The notes below the pieces were generated by a model. That model worked only from the letters and a program-made list of their open reading frames with translations. It made no database searches and was not told where the DNA came from. From Schistosoma mansoni (lineage: Eukaryota; Platyhelminthes; Trematoda; Strigeidida; Schistosomatidae): a stretch of DNA of 64,000 bases. The position numbers and the translations under genes are program-made. The stretch is from positions 29,940,923-30,004,922 of the forward strand of contig NC_031498.1 of assembly GCF_000237925.1 (NCBI RefSeq), in the 5' to 3' direction. Of the stretch, positions 11,709 through 22,800 are shown piece by piece; the first letter of the stretch is position 1, and each line of letters opens with the position of its first letter.

Positions 11709-11905
11709 GTGGTAGTCGGTGGATTGGCGTTCGATGCTTTGAAGACACGACTAAGCTCTCCACCCATATTAGCTGTTCCAGATACCTCAGCGAGCGTGGG
11801 AGAATTTATACTTGATGCGGATGCCAGCTCGTCGGTTATTGAAGCAGTTCTATCACAAGTGGCCCCAGATGGGCAAGAAAGAGTCATTGCGTACCCCATG
11901 ACGAT
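11709..11905 (+). pseudogene. Gypsy RNase H-region fossil
   Basis: The + strand reads AFDALKTRLSSPPILAVPD and LDADASSSVIEAVLSQ, the typical start of the Ty3/Gypsy RT-connection/RNase H region. It is a short piece, and the integrase piece next to it lies on the opposite strand, so the element is rearranged and broken. Confidence 0.7.
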
Positions 11906-13016
11906 GTCATGGGACGACGTAGCCAAAGGCGATCACCGACCTTATACACTGGTCCGTGCACCCGACGATCGTACAAGTCCTTTTCATGTTCACCAGCTTT
12001 GCGCAAATTGCTGTTGACCAAGCGGTTACGGAGAGTACGTATGTACGGTACATGCTCTTGTTCTTCGCAGGGCAGTAGGGGCGTCTGTATCTCCACTGGT
12101 AGGCGTAATTCATGCCTGAATAATAAAATAGCGGGCGAAAACCCGGTGGAGCCATGTACCGATGTACGATATGCTAAAAGACACTGAGGAAGGACATCAT
12201 CCCATAACTCCTGCGACGATCTGCTCACAAACGCTTGCAATATGGCTTTAATACTTCTGTTTGTTCTTTCTACCAGCCCGTTACATTCTGGGTGATACAC
12301 AGTGGTTCGTGTCTTCCTGATTCCCAATGGCTGGCATATCTCGGCGATGAGGTGACTTTCAAAGGCTGGACCTTGATCAGAATGAAGTGAGAAGGGGGCG
12401 CCATAGCGGGAAACCCAATGATCGATGAAAGCTCGGGCAACCGTAAGAGCGTCTTGCTGGGGAAGGGGTACTGCTTCGCACCATTTGGTAATCTGCCATA
12501 ACCAGTATGTAGCGATTCCCTTTCTTTGTTGTTGTTAATGGTTCCATGATATCTATGCCGACCCGCTGATGTGGTCCTGTGGTCACCACCGGAGTTAACT
12601 GTACACGAGGTGTCTGTCGAGGCGATTTGAAACGGCAGCACGTGTTACAATGTTTGCAAATTTGCACTACATCTTCATGCATGGATGGCCACCAAAAGCG
12701 CTGGCGGACCGCGTATTCCGTCCTTCGTTCTCCTGCATGACCTAGTTCGCGGTGCACCTGTTCCACAATGCTCTCAACTTTTATCCGTGGTACTACCAAT
12801 AGAGGTTGTCTCGCTTCGTTAATTAAGAATAACGTGTCACCATATAATTTCAGATTGCTCCATTTAGTGCAAATACGACGAGCTGTTAATGATTGATCCT
12901 TTAACTCTTTCATGGATGGTTTATTGTTTCCCTTTAACTGTCTTTGATATATGATCTGCATGTCTGGGTCTGCTGCCTGCAGGGAAGGCCAATTGATCTC
13001 TAGTGTTACGTCCAAT
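11884..13016 (-). pseudogene. Gypsy integrase fossil
   Basis: Minus-strand reading shows a pre-integrase segment, an integrase zinc-binding region (HRELGHAGERRTEYAVRQRFWWP, then CKHCNTCCRFKSP), the start of the catalytic core (GIDIMEPL) and a YHPECNGLVERTNRS segment near its end. The family is Ty3/Gypsy. It is broken in a few places and lacks the rest of pol. It abuts the + strand RNase H piece at about 11.9 kb. Confidence 0.8.
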
Positions 13017-13334
13017 TATGAGTTTTTGCCCGTTCCAACTATTGAAGTACTGGCCGTCGATATTCGCAAATTACGAACCCAAGTAAGCAAGAGAACCAAA
13101 ACTCCAAATAAGATACCAAGTTTATTCGCAATTCACAAATAATCGACCAAAGTCGTTCTAAGAACAATAATTATAACAATTACAAAACAAACCTTCAATT
13201 TTGTAGGTTCCCGGAGCAAAAAAACTCCCAAATACCAAACCAATGACAAAAGAAACCAAAATGTCCGAAAGGAATGATATAAACAAACAAGTCCAAAAGT
13301 TATGTAAAACAAACACATCCAAAAACACAGTAAA
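13017..13334. other. junction sequence before gap 1
   Basis: Lies between the integrase fossil and the first N run. Translations are hydrophobic and low in complexity; I recognise nothing. Confidence 0.4.
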
Positions 13335-13534
13335 NNNNNNNNNNNNNNNNNNNNNNNNNNNNNNNNNNNNNNNNNNNNNNNNNNNNNNNNNNNNNNNNNN
13401 NNNNNNNNNNNNNNNNNNNNNNNNNNNNNNNNNNNNNNNNNNNNNNNNNNNNNNNNNNNNNNNNNNNNNNNNNNNNNNNNNNNNNNNNNNNNNNNNNNNN
13501 NNNNNNNNNNNNNNNNNNNNNNNNNNNNNNNNNN
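13335..13534. other. assembly gap (200 N)
   Basis: Undetermined bases. The gap interrupts a CR1 ORF1 on the minus strand. Confidence 1.
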
Positions 13535-14550
13535 TAATTTTTTGACCTGAACACCTTTAGTGTTATCTGGTAATATGCTACGGATATATTCTCCGAGCCT
13601 CTCTAAGTCATGGGTGTGTCTAACCTTAGGATCTGGATCGTTAGACTCTGGGAATTTACTCACAATAATATTCGATGATATTAAATTCCTCTCAGTCGCA
13701 CTAGGATGATGATCTGCCGTTCTATCAGAGTGCGATAATGCATTGAGTGACTCAGACTGTGAGTTCCTCAATGGCTTGTCAACCAAGTGTGCTTTATCAT
13801 TAGCTTTTTTTCCTTTCCTTTTCCTCTTTACTGCGGTCCATTTTTGGTCATTCAGGACAGCTGCATTGGGACTATTGGGGACGGTGACGGTTTTATCCGG
13901 GTCCTCAATTTCTACTAAAGATACATGATTACTCATGTCAATACCATGTGGTGATTTACTCCTCGTTGGTTGTAACGGAAGTTTCACTTCGTCATTAATT
14001 AGAGTAGGTTGTTCAGCGCGTTTTGTAACAGCACTTACAACACTGACACAGTCTTCACTGTCAGTGCTTGCGTTACTAGCGCACCCATTATCTTTCTTTT
14101 TACAGGCTAGAGCCAATAGGCTCATAGCCTCTTGAATTAATGTCGTCTTGTTAGTACAGCAGAACATACAAAGCCAGTGCGAGTTAGGCTTAGAACATCT
14201 TTTGTATGCAGCTGGACTGAGACGGGTACACATCTTGTGGTACCATTTTTTGCATTCATCGCACTGCATCCCTTCATCTACGGGGAATAAACAGTTCGGC
14301 TGTCCACATTTGAATGAACTACCAACCATTGTAATCAGATTAGGTTTAAAAAACAATATGATCACAATAATAGCACAAGCGTCAGAGTATATGCAAAAGA
14401 AGGAACCAAGAGACAAAGTTTTCAATAAAATTTCGAACCTTAACTAGATTAATTTAAGTTAAAGTAGACCAAGAATGCTTTTGATACAGCAAATACACAA
14501 AAGCAACGATAATCACAACAAGTATGAAAGTCACTGCCCTTTTTGAAACG
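13535..14550 (-). mobile_element. CR1-clade LINE 5' end with PHD-finger ORF1
   Basis: Minus strand. An ATG near 14329 opens MVGSSFKCGQPNC..., followed by CDECKKWYHKMC and HWLCMFC, which makes a C4HC3 PHD zinc finger at the N-terminus. A Ser/Asp-rich and then basic region (KWTAVKRKRKGKK) follows, and the frame runs into the N gap. PHD-type fingers are known in CR1 ORF1 proteins. The 5' UTR (to about 14550) matches the 5' side of the LINE at 48.1 kb (shared TTTTGTGTATTT and AAAGCAT blocks). The ORF1 is open as far as it is visible. ORF2 is missing. Confidence 0.75.
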
Positions 14551-14559
14551 CGCGCGTTA

Positions 14560-15067
14560 TTCGGTACGTAATTTATTCCAACGTCTGTTATAAGTAGATC
14601 TATGACATCCGAGGACTCTTGACAAGTTCACGGTTGCCCTACGTCTACGAGCTCTTTCACTGACTTGGCTTAGACTCATGTTATAAGACTAACAACGTAA
14701 ACAGTTAGAAGGAACTAAAATGACAGAGAGCGCGTCACTCACTTGTATCGTGTTGTAACACGTGGAATCAGCAGTTAGAGAACAGCAGGACAGATCTGAA
14801 AAACAGCACAGCACACAGTGTTAAACGAGGACTTCACACCAAGAGAGAACACAGTGGAAATCACGAGCCTCTCTATTTCAAAATCAAAAAGCGCGGTGCG
14901 CGAGAGTACAGCGGGAAGAGTCAGTTTACAAAGTAGTCTTATGAGTCATCTTGTAAGCTTAGTGTACATAGGGCTTGCTCTTCTTCCTCTAAAGAGTTTA
15001 TGTTTGGTCGCCCTGCAATAGAAAGAAAATAGAATGCATTAGTATATCATACATAGCAATTTGAACT
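14560..15067 (-). repeat. direct repeat copy 2 (truncated by gap)
   Basis: Copy of 10774-11283. It contains only the 5' part of exon 1 of the DUF4806-type gene (14560-14677) plus upstream sequence. It joins a CR1 5' end on one side and N's on the other, so this second gene copy is scrambled or the assembly is wrong here. Confidence 0.85.
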
Positions 15068-15496
15068 NNNNNNNNNNNNNNNNNNNNNNNNNNNNNNNNN
15101 NNNNNNNNNNNNNNNNNNNNNNNNNNNNNNNNNNNNNNNNNNNNNNNNNNNNNNNNNNNNNNNNNNNNNNNNNNNNNNNNNNNNNNNNNNNNNNNNNNNN
15201 NNNNNNNNNNNNNNNNNNNNNNNNNNNNNNNNNNNNNNNNNNNNNNNNNNNNNNNNNNNNNNNNNNNNNNNNNNNNNNNNNNNNNNNNNNNNNNNNNNNN
15301 NNNNNNNNNNNNNNNNNNNNNNNNNNNNNNNNNNNNNNNNNNNNNNNNNNNNNNNNNNNNNNNNNNNNNNNNNNNNNNNNNNNNNNNNNNNNNNNNNNNN
15401 NNNNNNNNNNNNNNNNNNNNNNNNNNNNNNNNNNNNNNNNNNNNNNNNNNNNNNNNNNNNNNNNNNNNNNNNNNNNNNNNNNNNNNNNNNNNNNNN
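15068..15496. other. assembly gap (429 N)
   Basis: Undetermined bases between the direct repeat and the right inverted arm. Confidence 1.
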
Positions 15497-15595
15497 TGAA
15501 AGTGGGAGACAGTAATCAATAAACTGAATATAATTAAGCAACAATAAATCATATAATAATAATCTATAGTTTGAAATGAAGCTTATAGTAAGATG

Positions 15596-15997
15596 GAGGG
15601 ACAGATTTGTAAGCACACAACATGATTTTTATCATTCATTCCTATTACAGATGGCTATGTTGACACGTCTAATGGATGATGATCCTAAAACCTCAATGCG
15701 ATATATTCTGTCGTACATCATGAAACCGGAAGTCGCCATTAATTTCACGTTACTGGGTACTTCATCAAAAAGAGCGATTCAGAAGTGCAGGTTTTACGGC
15801 TGCGTACGAAGTAAGATAAATAAGGTTTTTAAACTTCAGGTGCACTGACTAATCGTTTCCTGTCGTCATCTATCAACGAGAAAGACCTTGCGAAACTATA
15901 TGACATGGCGACGCAAAGTTATTTCCACGACATGAGAGACAAAGTCCAGAAGCGTCATCGACGGAACAAAGAACACGTATGTACGGCTTCAAAGTGA
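15596..15997 (+). pseudogene. DUF4806-like gene, partial second copy
   Basis: Contains the last bases of exon 5 (to 15608), the 42-nt intron, exon 6 (15651-15810), the 29-nt intron and exon 7 (15840-15997), all matching the left-arm gene. Exons 1-4 and most of exon 5 are absent upstream; a piece of exon 1 lies at 14560-14677 in the opposite orientation beyond the gap. Either this is a rearranged copy or the assembly joined two copies wrongly. Confidence 0.7.
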
Positions 15998-16442
15998 TTA
16001 CTGTTTTTGCATTATCTATAGGAACAGTCTTTCGTAATCAAGGATATAACCGTAAGTCCAGCTCCAAGTACCTTGTTGTGCAAAACAAGTTTCCTAGATT
16101 CAATAACGGTTTTTTTTATCACATTTTAGAATTCACAAGAATTGTTTGACTTTCCATAGTCCAACAGGCCTGGTGGAAATAAAGGATACGTGAAATGCCT
16201 GGTCCGTGACAATGACAATTACATACGGAGCCTTGATACTGTATCATCTGCCAACTGCTCATTACTCTTTGTACATTGAAGAAGTTTTTGTTTTCAATAA
16301 AACTTTGGAAATTATACCATATTTTACGTACTTTACATTACTCGTGTGTTGTGTTGTGGGAATGAAAGCGAACACAGGAGGCGGTTGCGGTAAATGCATT
16401 AGTGTGTATGTAGTGGAAAAGCAGTGAATGTAGCGGATATTG

Positions 16443-16705
16443 AAGGTAGAAGTCGGAAATTCGTCCGATATTTACGATATAAATCGTTGGATATTTAGGG
16501 TAAAAGTCGGCTATTCGTCGGATATTTAGGGTGAAAATCGGAATTTCGTCGGATATTTAGGGTAAAAGTCGGCTATTCGTCTGATATTTAGGGGAAAAGT
16601 CGGCTATTCGTCGGATATTCAGGGTAAAAGTCGGCTATTCGTCGGATATTTAGGGGAAAAGTCGGCTATTCATCGGATATTTAGGGGAAAAATTGGGAAT
16701 TTAGC
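16443..16705 (+). repeat. 31-bp tandem repeat (minisatellite)
   Basis: GGATATTTAGGG-type unit starts fall at 16489, 16520, 16551, 16582, 16613, 16644 and 16675, an exact 31-bp period, with degenerate units before. Each unit reads roughly GGATATTTAGGG, TAAAAGTCGGC, TATTCGTC. The left arm (9148-9225) has only about two units. It sits just inside the outer end of the arm, where many DNA transposons carry subterminal repeats. Confidence 0.9.
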
Positions 16706-16847
16706 GGCATTTGAAAAACAGAGCGACAGAAAGGGGAAATTCCTCTTTATTTCCCTCGGATAGGCGAAAAAGCAGACATTTTGGCGTATTTCCCCTTTAT
16801 TTAGGACTTATTTTCCAATGCATTTTTCGCTTTATTTCCCCTTTGTT

Positions 16848-17100
16848 AGGCCAACTTCACATGTATTTTTTTTGACCACCAGTTGTACGTTGCAACGCTG
16901 TCTCCATAAAGTGCGCCAAGTTTGATATTGACATGTTTCTGACGAAATCCATTTACATTCATATCTTATAAAATATCAACCCAGCTGAATAATTTTCAAC
17001 AGGGAAATTTGTAACTTCTGTAACAATTTGATCTTGCCTGTAAACCGGCATGTCTCATGTAACAAACTGTTATTTGAGAATAAATTATTATTATTATAAC
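16848..17100 (+). mobile_element. possible LINE 3' UTR and tail
   Basis: Non-coding sequence ending GAGAATAAATTATTATTATTAT, a tail typical of CR1-like LINEs. It directly follows the right arm, and the CR1 at 6525-8990 directly precedes the left arm. It may therefore be the other side of one LINE interrupted by the 7.85-kb block. No duplicated target seals this. Confidence 0.35.
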
Positions 17101-17524
17101 AACGTAATAGTAAATGAATTCAAGTATGTACAGTATTAAGAACATGTATTTTATTCATGTGTACACTGAATAGGAGAAATTTAATAAATGATGGAGTGAA
17201 TAAGTAAAGCATTATAGTTCGGTTACATATCGACCAGCAATGTATGAAGTTGACTTGGTTTTGCATAAAACATGCAAAAATAGGTATACAAACATATACA
17301 TATTATCAAGTACACATGTATGCAAACATTTAGCATTAAAAGTAAGAAATTACCGAAGCCATGTTACAGAATAACTATCGAAAACAAAATGACTTACTTT
17401 TTCATAAATTAAAATACATCGAGTAGACTCCCCAGTCCCCACAGTGAATTTATTAAAATGTTCTATTGGTAGTCTTTACCTATAAAACTTTGTCTATGAT
17501 GGTGAGCAGGCAAGACAATCTACT

Positions 17525-19780
17525 TGGACATCTAGGCTACCTGTTCCCAGAATCCAGATATTTCAACAACTGACAGAAGTGTTCCGTTACAGAGTTCTGT
17601 TAACTGTATTATTCGTGTTCTACTTAGAGTATATTGCAAGCTCGGAAAGAGTACACTCCTAAAACAAAGAAAGTGAAATACAGGAATTACTCAGAAGAAA
17701 ATATCAAAAATCTAAAAGACATGTATCGTACGAAAAACTGGAAGTTATTTACAGCTGATGTTAGTTATTTCCATAACCAACCAATCAAATCGGTGCTTAA
17801 GCTCCCAAAATGTCAATCTGATCTGATGTGTCTGTAGACTATTCCCGTGGCATGTGACCTGCCAATTGAAGGAAATTATTATCCTATTATGTTAGTGTGA
17901 CTAATAATTTCGATTCATTTCGATAGGATACGCAACGCCGGTCGGTATCTTTGTGCCTTCCACTTAATGACTGCCTTGAAACTTTTTGCCACAGTCGAAT
18001 GAGGACCGTCAGCGGTCCTTAAAGATTTTTAAATCGTTGTCAATAGATGGTAAGGGAAAAGATTCTCTAGCAGCTAGTGCCATCTACCATTGCAATTCTC
18101 CAGAAGAAGCACCAGAATGCATTCATACCCATTATTTATCTCTCAGATCAGTCAATTGAAACATGTAGATGAGCGAAGAGGAAGTTAGTAAATCAAAATA
18201 ATTTACTGCTTTTGTCACACCATGACGTTATCAGGGTAAAAAAGCATTACCCATCTCATCATGCATGGAAATTCTCGGGAATCAAGAGTACAAGACTGAC
18301 GATCTAGTAACAAGTTTTACAGTACTCAACTAAGTACTGGCTTTGAATATGGTATTTTTAGATGACTTACACTTTAAACCAGAGACCAGAGAGAAGCTCT
18401 CTCATCTATTTGAGTGAAAAAACTAACGATTATTCAGCTCCCCAGTTACAGAGAAAGCTTGTTATATAATGTTTTATCGAAGGCTTTCTTGAAGCCAACA
18501 TAGGTCACTTTAATTGGTCTTCCTTCAAATCCTTCAAACTCTCTCTTGGGATTAAAAGTTTTGTTGCTCAGTATGAACTATTCCTATGAACTATTTCCCT
18601 GAAAACGCTTAGACCAGATTGCCAGGCGAAACGTTGGATTTAATTCAAATCTATTCGCTGAGATTTTTCAAATATACTCTTTCTATTTAATGTATTAGTA
18701 AAGCCGTTTCACTAAACTTCTAATGGTCGGTAGATCGCAGTGAAGAATGTCTGTAGTTTACTGATGATCTTTTTCAAGACATTTACAAACGCTCGTTACG
18801 TTAATCGATTTATTGTTTAAAGTATGTTGTCTGGGTCTTCTTTTGTGGAATGGGATGTTTATAGACCGTGCTAGTTCAGTGACAAAATGATCTGGGCGAA
18901 GGAATATTGTTCAATATCCCGAAGTGCCCGCATCCCTTGCAGCTGCTAGAGAGCTTAAACCAAATTCTCCCCGACAAACCGATACTTCCAAACGTATCTT
19001 CGAAGCCCTTCATTTCTGACCACTGATTTGGTTGAGTTGTTATACGCAAGTTAGATTTGGTATTAAACTCCGAATACATGTGGCACTTTTATGCTTTTGA
19101 AGTAAAGGTGCAACGAAGTTCGAATTGATATGAAAGTGGAAACAGTATCTCCCCTTACTTTTAATTTGACTTGAATGAAAATAACTACTGAATAGTTAGC
19201 GGATTGTTGTGACTAAATATAGAAAACTGTGGGATAATATTGATAAATGGTTATGATACACCTTAGGCGTAAGATATTACAGAGACGTTCTGTACAGTAT
19301 AAAATACCTGAGTCTAATACTGGGTTTGATGATCATCCTTATCTGAAACTTATTTTCAGTATTCTTCAGATCTTAATTTCCTCAGTGATAGGATGCGCAT
19401 TATCTTTTAGGTTCAAATATATGATATGGGTAGACTAAAGTTTATATTATTTCAAATCATCTTTAGTGAAAACATGAGACATCCCCTGAAAGTAACTCCT
19501 TTCTGATGAACTTCGCTGATCTGAGAGTCCTTTACTTTTAAGAATTTGCAGCTTACAGTGTCCCACAAAAAAATCTGACTCTTATGTGTGAGACGAATAA
19601 TCGGAGGAGCATGCTGTAGACCCCTACCTTTTTAAGATGGTTTAAATTTGTTTAAGTAAGTTATGTATATGACTTATGAGCATAAAAACACGATATTATA
19701 CTCGGTAAACGAGTTAAACGAAATATATTTAATTATTCATCTGGTCATTGGAGATTGAGGATTGAACATGAAGGTGGTAT
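17525..19780. other. decayed LINE fragments, no host gene
   Basis: At 17634-17837 (+) a basic frame (KVKYRNYSEENIKNLKDMY) looks like the region between endonuclease and RT of a CR1-type LINE. At about 18360-18540 the minus strand shows an RT-like PIKVTYVGFKKAFDK motif. At 18876-19079 (-) a short unrecognised frame includes CKGCGHFG. The rest has no recognisable content. Confidence 0.4.
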
Positions 19781-19786
19781 TTCGAT

Positions 19787-19804
19787 TTGCTACCTTACTC
19801 AGCA
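19787..19804 (+). promoter_or_regulatory. 3' splice acceptor just before PSMA1 ATG
   Basis: TTTGCTACCTTACTCAG ends 2 nt before the start codon at 19805. This pyrimidine-rich acceptor suits either a 5'-UTR intron or spliced-leader addition. It removes the need for any upstream start. Confidence 0.5.
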
Positions 19805-22800
19805 ATGTTTAGAAATCAATATGACCACGATGTTTCCATATGGAGTCCACAAGGACGAATTCATCAAATCGAATATGCTATGGAAGCTGTAAAGCAGGGC
19901 TCAGCAGCAGTCGCCTTGAAGAATCATGACTACGCCATAATTGTTGCCTTAAAGAGAGCACCATCCGAGCTCTCTTCCTACCAAGAAAAGATCATTCAAA
20001 TAGATGATCATGTAGGGGTGGCAATTTCGGGTTTAACTGCTGATGGCCGGCTTCTTAGTCGTTCAATGCGTCGTGAGTGTGCGGATAGCAGATGGGCATA
20101 TGATGAGCCACTCCCAATTTCACGTCTGCTTTCTAAAATAGCTCTCAAGATGCAAGTTCCTACTCAGAGATACGGTCGACGACCTTTCGGAGTTGGTATG
20201 CTAGTTACTGGTTGTGATGCCTTGGGACCACATGTTTACTACTTGGTAAGTTATACTTTAGAAGACTAAAAATATGGCATAAATACATTAATATAACGTG
20301 GTAGTCACTCCTCACATCAACTTCTGTCGTCTCACAAGCAAATTCTGTGTCGAAAGTGTATTTCCTAGAAACGTAATATGTTCAACGTATTTTCTTTAAT
20401 ATGTTCGTTTTTAATTTTTTAATCCTCCGAGCCTGGAGTCGAAATAATTGATGTGAATAATTTTTTCAAGAGAACTTGTAAGAATTTGGATTCGTAGGTG
20501 TCTTTTCAAATATCTAAACTATAGGAACGTTCGATTTGTCCTAGGATGTTCGTATCCTTCACTCGCAATCCATATAGTGATTTTAGTGAGACAATAATTT
20601 ACGGACGACCTTTAAACGACACTAGGCTAACCTTGAGTGTCCATCTAATAACCAGGACCAAATGAGAGTTATAAACCTGTGTGAGTCCTTGTAGCTGACT
20701 GTTAGGGTTAGGAATTAGATTTCGGGTTTTCATCACGAACTGACATAATCTATAATGCAAAAACTGTATTTATCCAAATGGATGAGTGAATTTCGCACGA
20801 AAATCCAAGACCTGTTATACGTGATTGGTTCGTCGACAAATTATAGTCTCGCCGAAATATTTTGTAGACGAGGACGTTATCTTTAATTATTAGGTGTAGA
20901 CTATTCTCATCTTAAACTCATCTACCATCCATCCATACTTTGTACCAGAGCTTATGATACCACCCGCTTAGATTTATCCACCCAACTTACGTTCTCCAAG
21001 TCATTTTAATTTTACTGCTTTGCCTAAACTTCGTTGGTGCATTGTTAAACATTGTCATTTGAGTTCACTACGATTACGTGTGATTCCTTTGTTGCTTAAG
21101 AAATAAGCAACTTATGACTTCCCGCCACCATATATATATTGTTTTAACCCATGTATCATCTTGTTAATTTCTCACTGTGCTAACGTCAAGTTTGTTAACT
21201 TAAGCTGTTACCTGCATATCGCAGGTCCTGAGTTTTTGAATATCTCCTGCCTTCAAAGGTTTGAAACCAAAAGTTTCGGTTTCATCATTTAGATGTGCAA
21301 TTGATTTCATCGTCTGGCTGATATTAATGTTAAACTAGGACTTCATCTGAGTTGGGAGCAAATGAAATATCTTCTACTTCCAAGTATACGACTTTTTCGA
21401 AACAACAAACAAATATAACTATTCAGTTCATTCCTCATTTCATACGCATGTCATATAAATCATTGAGTTTACTTCTTAGTTCATGTAAAGTTCAACCAGT
21501 TGGTATTTTCTCACAGCCTCAGATTTACACCCTTTTTCTCTTAACTTAAGTGTCCATCCTCAAACGCATACGATTGCAAATGCATAGCCATTGGTTCTCG
21601 CTCTCAGTCAGCTCGTACTTACTTGGAACGACATTTAAATGAATTTAAAGGTTCATCTTTGGACGATTTAATTTGTCATGGATTGAAAGCTTTAAACAGC
21701 ACGTTGCCAAATGAAGTCAGTTTGAACATAAAAGTGAGTTTATTTTCATCAAAACCGATCCTATAAATGTATTTTGACATCAAACTCAGCCGAACCTACC
21801 TCATTTTGGGGAACTAGCTAGTGTTATTGACTCCAACAGAGTATGCTTTATGCCCAAGTACCCGGTGAATGAGTCTGTTTATTTATTATATTCAAGTTTA
21901 GATACATTTGAGGAAGATATGTATGTGCTGTTAAATCCAAGAATCAGGTTACTGAAGGTTTTTATAACGTTCATTGCAAACTTTAATAGTATGTTAACCA
22001 CTGAAAAAAGCAAAATGGTATGCTTTATAGTCTAACTAGATGATTCGTCAGTTGGAAGCTAATAGAAGACTGTTGCTGAACATTATTTTCTACTTATTTT
22101 TAGGTCAATGGTAGTGTATAAAAAATTGTTGAAGCAATGATTCATGGTAAAACTTCAGTGTGTTGTAAAAGCTTTTCATCTACATAAAATATCCTCCAAC
22201 ATATTTCACCACTGTATGAACTGTTTTGTTTGAGGCTTCCCATAGTTATTTTGTGTACTGTCGAACAGGAGTAAAAAACACACTTATGTTTACGGGATAG
22301 CAGCAATAACTCTAAAGAACTTCGATACCAGATAAAACGTCTCACTCCTACCCCCACCTACTCAAAAATAAATCTTGTAGGAGAAACCAAATAAGACTGG
22401 TTTACATCCACGTTTGTTCAACTATGTGTCGATCAAATTTCTGATTTCCGACTACAAATTTATTGTCTGAGCAATTATCTGTTGAGCATAAAATCAGTAA
22501 ATTTATGCATACAATAAAAAACCACTAAAAAAAATCAAAGATCTGATTTCAGACCGAAGGAATTAATACATTAAGTTCCACTGAAAACCTACTTTACTAT
22601 GCAAATTTAAAGACTGGTTTTATCATAAAGCGTTATATTTTGAGGTTTAACATCTTCAATACAGACCCCCATCATTATATGAAACCTTAATATGTTTCCA
22701 TCTTAACACCCCCTTAATTTATCATGTTCATCACTGTCTGGTATTCCTAGGCTTGTTAACACATTTGTACCTGACTCTACGTTGACCATGATTGATTGTG

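Larger units (their letters stand above)
15596..16847 (+). repeat. long inverted repeat, right arm
   Basis: Inverted, near-identical counterpart of 8993-10065. It starts inside exon 5 of the gene (GAGGGACAGATTT) and ends at CGCTTTATTTCCCCTTT. It differs from the left arm mainly by the expanded 31-bp tandem repeat. Confidence 0.8.

Noticed and set aside
13140-13334. Hydrophobic minus-strand translation next to gap 1, as a membrane protein
   Set aside because: Low-complexity T-rich sequence joined to the PHD frame only through N's; no homology.
14000-14330. PHD-finger protein as a host chromatin gene
   Set aside because: A second, decayed copy with the same 5' UTR is followed by endonuclease/RT at 48-51 kb, so this is a LINE ORF1.
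16443-16705. CRISPR-like array
   Set aside because: The 31-bp units are contiguous without unique spacers, and the genome is animal.
19787-19804. Longer PSMA1 start upstream of 19805
   Set aside because: It would need a TTG start and adds residues absent from the family; the segment looks like a splice acceptor.
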